Of a stretch of 64,000 bases of DNA, positions 34,350 to 44,725 are shown piece after piece (the first letter of the stretch is position 1; each line of letters starts with the position of its first letter). Under the pieces are notes generated by a model that worked only from the letters and a program-made list of their open reading frames with translations, did no database searches and was not told where the DNA came from. The stretch lies in the NCBI GenBank assembly GCA_027946555.1, contig JAPEVC010000096.1, positions 62,001 to 126,000 of the forward strand. The letters run 5' to 3'. Origin of the DNA: Gnomoniopsis sp. IMI 355080 (Eukaryota > Ascomycota > Sordariomycetes > Diaporthales > Gnomoniaceae). The translations under genes were made by a program, and so were the position numbers.

Positions 34350-36511
34350 TATGCTTAATTCATCGCCAGGCTGAGAGATCATATATATATCTGTAGACGA
34401 TCAGTATAAAGGTGACTTGGCGTCCAATCAAAATTGGATCCCGGTCCTGTCAACCTGCCAAGCTGCCAATCATCGAAGATTGTGGAGACTGTAGCCATGA
34501 TCATGTGAGCGTAGGTGGATTGCTCCATAACTGATCGCAGAGGATTCAGGCCAGTAGGTAAAAAGTCAACCCTGACAATCCACTCGCTGCTTTGAAAGCA
34601 AGGTATTCATTCAGCTTTGAGAGCTTGTGGTTGTTGTAGCAGCTTGGCGATACCGAAGGCGAGGTAAGCGGTGGTTGGGCAAGATGCATTTGAGATGAAA
34701 CAGTGACCATAATTCCGGGGCGCCCCCCTGCGGATGCAACAGTGCCGTTCACACACTCTGGACCCCTCGAATTCAATGCACCACGCAAGGCTGCGACAGT
34801 CTTTGAGGGACGCTTGGGCCAATCATCAGTGAGTCGATGTTTTCCTGTAACCAACAAGCCCAAGATGGTTTGGCGGGGTTCCTGATCTTGGTCATATCGG
34901 CACTGAGGGTTGCGCTTGTTTATTTCGCAAAGTGACAAAGAGTCAGCTCACCTGAAAGTACTTGGGTACACATTGACAGCCGCGAGCACAGGCCCCAAAA
35001 GTGTGCATATGCACACAGTCTCGTACATGCTCCCTGTGCCTTTTTTGAGTTCACGCGGCCGTAGGCGAGTATCAGATAATCCGGTCCGCAAAGATTAGAT
35101 GAAGCTATTTTGCCCAGATCAGGCTATTCTGAGGGCGACTATTGGAAGCGAGAGGTGACATGTACTTACCCAAAGAACAGCATCCCAAGGGAGTGCGAGA
35201 TGGTCATATGGTTCTCGAGACTTGTATGTATGCGTGATTAAAAATAAAACCAAAAAATCCCTTCGCGCATGTTATGCTGCTGCTGCACGGTGTCCCTCTC
35301 AATAAAATACGACAGCAAGCAAGACGATCCAATTTCCAAGTGGACCCCTTAGCGTTACGTCCAGCTCGGCTGCAAGTGCCCTTACACGAAGTATACAGCC
35401 CCTGTCCTTGGTGATCCTCAGATCCAATTACCGGGGTCTGGCGCATCTTGTCGTCTCTTGTCGTTGACGTTGGTATTGATTTCCGAGCCACGGGCCCCAT
35501 ATCAATTCCCCGTCCGTCGCGATCCTCCTCAACGTGCGTGGTCAAAGTCCACGACTCCCTCCTCGACTGGGGCCAACAGTCATGTCAGACACCAATATCT
35601 CTTGACCTGTTTGTCAGTTGAGTCTGGGCCATCTGTATCCACCAAAGTCCACCATCCAACTCCTTCGCACTCGCTCCCTGCATTGTTAGTTTGTTCTGGT
35701 GTTGCTCGACCAGGGGCCCGTTCGTTGGCTGTCCTTGACCCGTATTCTTGTCGACTCCCTGCTTTGCTTCTGGGCAATATCTTACTTCTTTTGATCCAGG
35801 CTCTGTGAGCCAATGCTGGACTGGCTCCCGCTCTAATCATCCTGTTGAGTCATCTCCAATATTGCTGTTGAGGGACTGCAGCTGCGAAGGGCACACATAA
35901 TCTCGGGCCTCACCCGTGACCGACGACGACCAGCCCCTTTGATTAACTGATCTGGACAACACCCCCACAACTTACTTCACTCTTTTTTTCACCTTGTCTA
36001 TTCTCGGTCGTCTTCCCTTACATGCCGTCATTGTCAAGGGTCGATCGGTAAAGCCCGCCAGTGGAGAGCAGAGGAGGAAGCCCAGAGGCCCGCCCGACCA
36101 CCAACATATGGGGCACTGAGACACCGATCTCTACTCTTTTACAGCAGGTGGCTTATCCGGCGATTTGGAAATTTGGCACATCCCAGTATAAACACTTTTT
36201 AGGTGTTACCAACTGTGCCTCGCCAGAATTTGAAAGACGCGGCTCACTGTGGTAACCAGCAGTCCGGAAGTCAAGACGCGTTGGTGGCACCTTGATATTC
36301 GACCTCGTCTCAGCGCGACCAAGAAAAGACGGGCGATCCCCAAGGAAACAACGAACTCGCCATATCACACATTGAAGCCAGGGGAACTCAAAAACTCAGA
36401 ACATGAATACGATCGCGTCACCATAACCTCGAACTCGGATCTCTTCACGACCGACTTTGTGTGACGAGACGATAGACAATAGACCGCATATCGAATATTC
36501 ACGACATCAAG

Positions 36512-38331
36512 ATGTTCAGCCGCGTAATCCTCCGTCGAGTAGACCCGGCCGGCGCCGCGAGCGCCCAGGCAGATGATATAGAGAACCAGCCGCTCTCTCC
36601 ACGCTTCGAAGAGCAGGCGGCCGAACCCCAGATGACAGAGAGGTCACAAGGTCCACTTTCGCGGCTCATGCCACGGCGCCCAACAATCCCGTCAAGGTTC
36701 CGATTCTCCAACAGTACCGAGGCCACGAGCGCAGCCGGAACCGACTGGTCAGCAGACACGCCGGCGGCCCGATCATCAAGGGCGAATACCCATCCTGCCC
36801 TCCGGCCGTCAAGTAGCCACTATCCCGATGAGGACGACGAGTCATTGTTCGACCGCGACACGCAGCGGGAGTCGACATTGCCCTCGCGGTACAGCGTAGT
36901 AGTCGACCTTCCCAGCACGCGCCTACATCTTCCGGGCTTGCAACGGACATGGACGCAGGGATCCAACGGGCCACCGACAGCGAGGCCGGCCGAGATAGGA
37001 CGGCCACCACTGTCACCTCCATGTCGGCCGCACACACCACCACTACCGGCCGCGATTATGGTGACAGAGCCTCCACGTGCCTACGGCCAGCCACAACAGA
37101 CTTCCACGACGACGACGACGACGACGACGCGTCTAGGCAGCGAGGAAGCCGACGGACTATACCGGTCCGGTGATAGGCGCGCGAGAGGTGCATTCACGGG
37201 GGCTGATCCAGCCGAGGCACAGCTCGCGGAGATGGCGGAAGACGGGCGTCGGCGCCGACAGCGCAGCGGAAGTGGACAGGCCGGGAGGCGAACACATGGA
37301 CGGAACCGCAGTGACGAGACGCCGGAGCAGCGCGAGGAGCGGCGCAGGCGCAGGCGGGCGAGGGCGCAGCGCATTCGAGATATTGAGGATGGCGATGAGG
37401 AGGGCAGCGAGAGGCCGCATCCCAAGCACTTCTTGTTCTGCTTCCCATGGATCAAGAGCCGGAAGGTGCGGTCGCAGATTCTGCAGTGTTTTGTGTCAGG
37501 GTCCTTCTTGGTGCTGTTGCTCTCAGTCTGTAAGTGCTTTATGAGTTTCCCACCGCATTCCTCCCGTCCCCTCCCTTTACACCAATGCTGACTTGGCATG
37601 ATAGACCTGGCCCTCTCCGCAACCAAGAACATCAGCAATAGCGAGTTCTCGGTCCTGTTGATTCTCATCATCCTATTTGCTACTATCTTCTTCTGCCAAG
37701 GTCTTATTCGTCTGTGTCTGCTCATCTTCAGGCCGAAACCCACAGAGGAGCGGCGGCGCAGCCGCTTGCCACAGATGTATGGCCCAAGTGGATACGCGGT
37801 ACCCCGGCAGCCCATCCGTGTGGTGCTCGCACGCGATGAAGAGGCCGCAGGGATCGAGAGTGATGCGACCAAGACGAATCCACCAGCTTATGGGCTATGG
37901 CGAGAGAGTGTGGTAAGTGACCCTTAGACCAGCATCACTGGTCCGGTGATGCTACGGTAGAGGCGAGGGGTTAGCATGACAGTACACAAAAGATTGACAT
38001 TATGTTTTCCCAACTCTAGCGAGTCGACCCAAACCGCATCTTCTGGCAACGCAACACGGCAGCGCCCCCGCCTACCATCGAGGAGCGCGAGCTATCCGAA
38101 CGCGAGGGAGAGAGCTCGGACTCGTCAGCGACAGAGGAGGGTTCATCCGGCAGTCGCCGCCCACCATCATATGCCTCTGAAGACGGTGTGAGCTACATCA
38201 TCGAGGCAAGACCACGGTCAACCCTGGTGCCCTTGGACCCGGAGATTGTGCCGATGCCTGATCGGATGCCAAGCCCCTTACCTATACACCCATCAGAAGT
38301 GGGCAGAATTGCTCTGCCACCGAGCAGGTGA
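36512..38331 (+). CDS. disordered two-transmembrane protein, conserved fungal type, function unknown
   Basis: Exons 36512-37529, 37605-37912 and 38020-38331 join to 545 residues. The first 320 residues are disordered, with Pro/Ser/Arg-rich sequence, an eight-Thr run coded by (ACG)8 and a strongly basic block (EQREERRRRRRARAQRIRD). Then come HPKHFLFCFPWIKSRKVRSQ, a first membrane helix (FVSGSFLVLLLSVYLAL), a short loop and a second helix (FSVLLILIILFATIFFCQGLI). The C-terminal tail is acidic and Ser/Pro-rich. No family function is known to me. The two helices with long cytosolic tails suggest an ER or plasma-membrane hairpin protein. Both introns have standard borders and the phases close. Confidence 0.8.
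37106..37129 (+). repeat. (ACG)8 trinucleotide repeat inside a coding exon
   Basis: Eight perfect ACG units encode eight Thr in the two-TM protein. Length changes here would stay in frame. Confidence 0.85.
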
Positions 38332-40969
38332 AGCTCGGTGCTGTATATTTGTGTATTGATATGTATAAGTATGATTAGGAAAGAGCCCATCAGCATGAAG
38401 CTGGGGCAAGGGAAATGGCTGCTTGCTTTTCTAGCATTGGTGTTCCGGGGAAAGAAATGGAATATGATTTGCTCTGCCTGATGACAACCTTTTTTTGGTT
38501 ACTCGTGTAGTAATGATGCTGTCCTCGTGAGGCATTGTGTAGAGCTATGTCATAAGCCCTTGTTGAACAGTGGAGTTGGATTCTGACACCTGGACTGGAC
38601 CTCATGGATCACATACCGATATTTACATGTGCAACGTGCTTGGCTCAGCTGATAGCTGTCATGACCACAATCACCAACCTCTTGTTGAGCCCTGTGGGAT
38701 GGATACCTAGGTAATCTCTTCCCTTTTCTTCTGGGCATTTGTTTGACTACCAGTATTCTGGACAGGGATCTTGTTGACTGGATGAAGTTAAGCACTTTAC
38801 TTGTGAAGATTATAAGGGTCAGGCCATAGTGATGTAATGGCATCTGTCAAAGTAGGTAGGGCTCTGCTTTTGGAGAGGCAAAGTTGTGTGAGGGCAGCCC
38901 GGCAGGTGTAGTCAAGGTTTTAGTACAATGCCAGCGAGCCAGAGGGTATGTAGCTAGTCTTTTCTGGGCTGTCGCTCACCATGGGTTATCTTACTTGGCA
39001 TCACGGATGTGACTGGCGTCGCTGTGACTTGCAGAACTTGCCAAGAATGTGGTGTTGCAAGCTGATGGGCACCCAAAGTTGTGAGCCTCGTCTACAGTAG
39101 AAATGGCAGATAAGGCATGCACGTGTCTGAGTAAACTTAGAACATAAATAGGATATGCCACATAGCATATCTTAATGCAGCTCATCACCTTCTTAGTATG
39201 GAGTCAACCAAATCATACGTCATATGCGTAGTCCACACAAATGCTAAATACCTAAGGTTGCCACTTTATGCTGCTCATTGTCTCTCGGAATGATAGAGAG
39301 AAGTAGACATAGGAATGAATGAGTTGAGGATGTGTAGTAAGTCGGGATCCAACAAATCAGCACTTTGCAATCGAAGACTGGCATTTGGAAGTTTGAACCA
39401 ATAGAATGGAGAGTTCCTGGGCAAATATCCCTTCCGTTCTCCTCCCCTCTCCTGCCTAAAAGAAAGAAAAAAAGAAGGAAAACAAGCAGCTGTCAAAGGG
39501 CTGCCCAAAGCGATCTCTATGCTTGTCCGGTAGACCTAGTGTGTTTGATCCATCCACTTGTCTGTAAAGAGGTGTGCCTTAATCTTCCATGCCACGCGGA
39601 AACGAGGGTCAGGTCGTTGATTAGAGTTTATTGGCTTGAGAGACGAGCACGCGGCCCGGTGAGCCGCGTAGACGCGATCTAGCTCATCGCCCTACATGAC
39701 GGCGTCTCACCCAGTACCAACATTGAAGCGCACGCTGACTGTGGACCTGTGTTTGTGACCCGCAAGCGCGCGGGATGACGATCCAGTCTTATGCGTTGGA
39801 GGGTCTGGGCTCTAGCTACGTAGCTTCCACAGGAATTACAGGACCGGGTCAACGGCTTTGTCGCGGGCGTGTCCGCTTATCGCCGACCCTGTGCCTGTTG
39901 TATCCCGACCTCAGATCGTCTCCAAAAAGTCTATCTGTGTTTGAAGCCATCCCATATCTTGGTTCTTGAGCATCGTGCAGCTCTTGGTATGAAAGCGCCT
40001 CTCGGCAGACTGAGTTGGCGGTGTTTAGTTTTGACGATTGCCTCTCAGCAAGAGCTACGCATAGAACAAGAAGCGCACTAAGAGATAAGGAACCACGAAT
40101 TGCAAACAAAACATAACTCCCGTCTCTTGTGCACGCACAAGCCAAACAAGTGGTGTGGATCGAAATGCGTCCGGTTATTCCCCATGTGTCAATGGTCGAT
40201 CTGAAGCATCCAGACTCTCCACGAAGCGTAATAGATGGATGAGGAGCGGTAGCTATGGTTCTATCTCTCGAGCATGACCGCCATTCAAACTTACTTGCAT
40301 TTTGAAACTATCATGATCCTGAAGCCGTAGGTCCGTAGTACGGTCCGTAGAGGCTATTTTCCTATGTATGTGGAGAGTGGCGGCCGGGAGGTAAGGACGG
40401 CGATGTTTCAACGACCCAAGGTTGACAGCCGTAGATCTCTATGGCTTCAATCGGCGACCGCAACTCATTCCGTCACGATATCAGTCCCCAAGAGTCTGGA
40501 ACGCTAACACATAGTTCGATGCTTGACAGGTACCCTTAGTCTGATACTCCAGAAGATAGTTGCTCAAATTCGCCTCCTCTCCTTGGGACATGATAGTATT
40601 CACACTGGCGCTTCTCCTTCATTGCATGCACAATCATGTGGAACGCGCAGCTAGACGTGGTCCAGGTCTGGCCAAGCTGTCTAGGCATTTCGTTGGCGAT
40701 CGGTATCGACAGTCGGCACGGCAGAGGATCATGTCTTCGTCTCAGCGACACCAAGTGACGTTGAATCGAATATGTCTAGCAGAGATCGAGCTTCTGTGCC
40801 ATGAGAGGCATGATCTGTACTCAAGTATAAAGATGCTCGATGATCCTCACTGATGTAAGTGGCGAGATGCTTGGATATCGACATTCACCACATTCTCCCT
40901 CATCTTCAAAGAAAATACCTGAGTTCATAGGAAATACGGCCGGACACGCCCGCGTCATTGCCCGCGAAC
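38332..40969. other. 2.6 kb intergenic region
   Basis: This spacer lies between the two-TM protein gene and the aquaporin gene. I find only short frames on both strands without motifs, no tRNA-like arms and no repeat longer than a few units. It is likely to contain the aquaporin promoter toward its right end. Confidence 0.45.
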
Positions 40970-42321
40970 ATGCCTCACATTCCCCGCCTTCCCAAACTCT
41001 CTGAGATTCCACCATTGCTTCCCACTGCTCATATGCACAAAAAACATAATGAAGGCAGTAACCTTGACCCACTAGAGGTTCACGAGACTCATCAGGATGT
41101 ACAGGATGGCATCACCTTCATTCATAGACAGGACAGCACGTCTTCACAAGGACCCAGTAATAACTTCTTCGCCCGGTGGCCAGATGGAATCCGTGGTCAC
41201 ATCATCGCTATGCTCGCAGAGCTTATAGGAACTACAGCATTCCTCTTCTTCGGCTTTGCTGCTGCGCAGGTTGCCAACGAAAAGGATGACACGCTGTCTG
41301 CTCTCAGCAGCAGTGGGCCAAGCCTCCTCCAGATCTCCTACATCTCTGCGACATTTGGTATCAGTCTCGCTGTCAATGTATGGATCTTCTATCGTGTCAG
41401 TGGTGGTATGTTCAATCCTGCTGTAAGTCTCCCTGGCTCTCCTGTCTGCTCGGGTGTTGCCTACATAACTGACGCCCATACAGGTGGCCCTTGGACTCTG
41501 GCTTGCAGGAGCCTTTAATTGGGTCAGACTGCTTTGTGTCATCCCAATGCAAATGGCTGGAGGTGTGCTTGCGGCAGGCCTTGTATCTGCCATGTTTCCC
41601 GGAGAATTGCAGGCCGGAAGTTCTCTTTCAGACTCGACTACCCCGGCACAGGGATTTTTCATCGAGATGATGATTACCGCTGAGCTGGTGATGACAATCA
41701 TTATGCTTGCAGTCGTGAAGAGTCGTGCCTCGTTCATGGCACCGCTTTCCATTGGACTGGCTCTTTTCATTGGACATATGATCGGTACGTCATATAAAGC
41801 ATCTAGCATGACAGACTGCAGAAACTTCTTTGCTATGAATGGTGACAGTATTGCTGATTCCAGTCACGAACATAGGTATCAACTTTACAGGAGCTTCCAT
41901 GAACCCGGCTCGTACGCTTGGCCCAGCGGTAGTCGACAACAATTTCGAGTCGTACTTTTGGATCTACTTTGTAGGTCCAGCTGTCGGTAGTATCTTTGCT
42001 GCGGGTCTGTATCGCTTACTGAAGGCTATGTACGTCCATTCCCTCTCTCCGGGCTTCCGCACCAGTCCCCAATCGTCTGGATCGATCGCCTCTGAAGGTC
42101 TGGTCATTGAATACCGCTAATAGCATGCTTTCAGGGCTTACTGGACCGCAAATCCAGATCAAGACGCGGATGGTATACAATATATCTACGCCGTACCAAC
42201 TACGAAAACAGATGGCCTTCAGCGCCAGACTACAGCAGATTTGCACAGACATTCAAGCACGGACAACCTCTTTCGACCTTACCCCCCGGCTCGAACTACA
42301 TCGTCGGTATACAATGTGTAG
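40970..42321 (+). CDS. aquaporin (MIP family, orthodox water-channel type)
   Basis: Exons 40970-41422, 41484-41784, 41876-42029 and 42135-42321 join to 364 residues. Six membrane helices lie between an 80-residue N-terminal tail and a 60-residue C-terminal tail. Both pore motifs are intact: SGGMFNPAVALG in loop B, split by intron 1, and TGASMNPARTLGPAVV in loop E, split from TM5 by intron 2. The residue after the second NPAR is Thr rather than the Asp typical of glycerol facilitators, which favours a water channel. LAELIGTTAFLFFGFAAAQ marks TM1. It should sit in the plasma or vacuolar membrane. The start at 40970 is the first ATG in frame. Confidence 0.93.
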
Positions 42322-42841
42322 CTGCGGGAACAGCACCTCGACGTAAGGCTTTCAGGCCAATGTGGTTAAGTGTGCTAGCCAACGGGCCACCCCACAGCAC
42401 GCGAATTATGGACCAGGCTTGACCGACGATGTTCATAGTAGTGTTTGGTGTGCCGTCTTGCCTTCACCTGACCCTCGCTACTTCTTGTGGTTTCTTGCTG
42501 TCTTTCGTTTGAAATTACTTTGGAGTCTAGACTAGCCATTCTGGGTTGTGCGATTTTTCATAAATCATATCTACTGCGGGGAGTTTGAGAGCGAAAGTGA
42601 ATTATATAGCCATGTTGAGCGAGAATGGTCGAATGTGTCTATTTTCCCTGTCATTACATTAGAAAAAATCAAGGATGTCTATCTTGCTTCATGATAGCTG
42701 GTTCGTGACACTGGTGATGCGTCGGCACTGCACGACTCTTCCAAAGTTGGTGCCGGCAAGTTATAAGTAGTTGGGCTGTGTTTGCGGGAACCAGCAATGA
42801 ATACATACAGTGTCTCGACGAAGTGATCCATCCCAGGTGGA
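42322..42841. other. intergenic, convergent 3' ends
   Basis: This 520-base AT-rich spacer lies between the stops of the aquaporin (plus) and the DsbA-like gene (minus). I see nothing in it beyond the expected 3' UTRs. Confidence 0.5.
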
Positions 42842-43465
42842 TCAATGCTCTTTTCTATCGATGACAAGAGCTAGAGCTCGGTCCACAAAGTCAAGGCGAT
42901 CCTGGCCCCAGAAAAGCTCATCGTCAACCACATAAGTTGGTGTCCCGAAAATGCCCCTACTCTCAGCCTCCTCAAGATTCCGTTGCCATTCCTCCACGAC
43001 CTCGGTCACCTGTGGCTCGCACACCAGCTGAGCAGCCTCCGGACCGAGTATCGTGGCGGCAATCTCCTTGAGCGTAGCCAAATCCGCAATGTCACGATCC
43101 TCCGCCCACAGCGCTCGCTGAACGGCGAAGGAGAACTGTGAGACGTCAAAGCCGGCCCGCTGGATCGCAATTACTGCTTGAGCTGCCGTCTCAATGGTCC
43201 TGCAAGGGTAGTATTTCGGTTTGAGATTTAAGGGGATGCCGAGATGCTTCCGCCATCGGGCCAGCTCAACTTCGTGGTATTGCTGCCGGCTGTCAGGCCT
43301 GGTACGCAGTGGAATTCCGCCATTGGCTTGAATGACGCGGATAGGGCGATGTATGAGTTTTGCGTTGTGTTTCTTCGCGATGCTAGCCAGCCTCTCCGCG
43401 CCGAGGTAGGCCCAGGGGGAGGATATGCCATAAAAGGCGAGGAGTTTGGCGTCTGTATCAACCAT
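42842..43465 (-). CDS. DsbA-like thioredoxin-fold oxidoreductase (GST-kappa / HCCA isomerase family)
   Basis: A single exon encodes 207 residues. The N-terminal strand-loop LLAFYGISSPWAYLGAERL has the Ser-x-Pro-Trp active-site loop of kappa-class glutathione transferases and 2-hydroxychromene-2-carboxylate isomerases. The all-helical insert follows, and the C-terminal half has GIFGTPTYVVDDELFWGQDRL with the cis-Pro (TPTYV) that closes the thioredoxin fold. The length is typical. The likely role is glutathione-dependent isomerisation or conjugation, cytosolic or peroxisomal/mitochondrial; there is no targeting signal I would trust. The ATG at 43465 starts directly before the first beta strand. 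Confidence 0.88.
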   Translation of the reverse strand: MVDTDAKLLAFYGISSPWAYLGAERLASIAKKHNAKLIHRPIRVIQANGGIPLRTRPDSRQQYHEVELARWRKHLGIPLNLKPKYYPCRTIETAAQAVIAIQRAGFDVSQFSFAVQRALWAEDRDIADLATLKEIAATILGPEAAQLVCEPQVTEVVEEWQRNLEEAESRGIFGTPTYVVDDELFWGQDRLDFVDRALALVIDRKEH

Positions 43466-44725
43466 CGCGTTGTCCGTTTTATGGAGCACTGGATATAGAG
43501 GTCATGGACTGATTTGTAACTTATGAATTACTAGTGTTGTTGGAAGCAATGACGTGAACAAGACCGAAATTGTTACATAACTACGGAGGTAGGGGGCCAA
43601 GGTAGGTAGCCGCAAAGTAAATAGACTATTCATAAAAATCATAAGTGAGAAATTATCCACTCCACCTATGGCCCCACTATCGTATCTTACAATCATCAGC
43701 CGCAGCCTGCATTGGCTCCGCCTTCACTGTCTAGGTACGTAGACAGGGCAGACCATGGACTAGCAAGTGGACAGTAAATAACCTTTGCGCTATTTGTCGA
43801 CGGCATTCATTACTTCGAATCGATTTGGGTGAATTAATCGCTTGCATTGAAACTCAACGGGCAATCTCTCAGGGGCCAATTGTTGGTGGACGGCCGCTAT
43901 TGGGACGGTTGCTCGTGGTTTAGCCTGGCCACCTTTGTAACGACAGGTTGCGAAATAATATATAACAGGACAAAGTTTGCGGGTCCTATGCCCAAGGCCT
44001 CGGGAGATTGTATAAGTTGTCACTGAAATGTCTTTGGACAGTTCCTGTTCATCCCACGTTATTATCAGCACATAAGCCGATCATACCTAGTTAAGCACCC
44101 ACCTATAGTACTTTCAGGACTCAGTACCGATCAAGTCCATCTGGTGCTTTCAGTATGGTTGCCGTATGCCTCTCTGATTCCTAGCAGCCCCGGAGTCTGA
44201 AATGTTGCTGTGACTATTCTTATCAAGACTGAAGGACGTTGAGCTCCAGCAGTGACAAAATCCACTGCAACTTTGAACATTGCAGTAGATGCGTGAATGA
44301 ACTTTTCTTGCTCCCCCACACCTCTTCCGGCGATTAGGGAGATACCTAGTAAGAGGGGAAAATAAAAGATAACTAACAGTTTCACAGTCTGGGCTGGCCT
44401 GGATATCCAATTGATGTGACGTCTGTAGGTCCAACTCGTGGAAAATGTATTCAGTCTAAATGAATGACGTTTGCACCTCGGCTAGCCAGAGGGCGCAAGG
44501 AGCATGATATGATATACATTTCTTGGAGGAGAGCCTGTCTCCTCCATCATTCACACCAAGTCAGGTTATTTGATCATCGCCACCAGCATCCATAATTACT
44601 TTTCCAATCAGCCATGATTCTTTTCCCGCAAGGCCTCCGTGAGAACTATGAATTAAGGAGGCTTCATATACCCGGTCCGAGTGGACCTATTAAGTTCCCA
44701 TTCCCATGACCATCCGCTTGAAATC
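43466..44725. other. gene-free flank left of the repeat-peptide gene
   Basis: 1.26 kb of AT-rich sequence contains the promoter of the DsbA-like gene and the 3' side of the repeat-peptide gene. Short frames only. No peptide-maturation gene (for example a DUF3328/UstYa-type oxidase) is visible here. Confidence 0.45.

Larger units (their letters stand above)
33426..36511. other. 3.1 kb intergenic region
   Basis: This spacer follows U5-40K and precedes the two-TM protein gene, both on the plus strand. It contains a degenerate repeat and a 58-codon frame near 34173-34349, described separately. The last kilobase (35.5-36.5 kb) is pyrimidine-rich and likely holds a promoter and long 5' leader. Minus-strand frames at 34546-34938 and elsewhere show no clear protein signature. 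Confidence 0.45.

Noticed and set aside
34128..34382. Minus-strand frame or tRNA-like gggttcaatgc over the degenerate repeat
   Set aside because: No cloverleaf pairing; the minus-strand frame only mirrors the repeat.
37081..37872. 263-codon minus-strand frame over the two-TM protein
   Set aside because: Antisense to well-supported exons; Arg/Ser-rich without motif.
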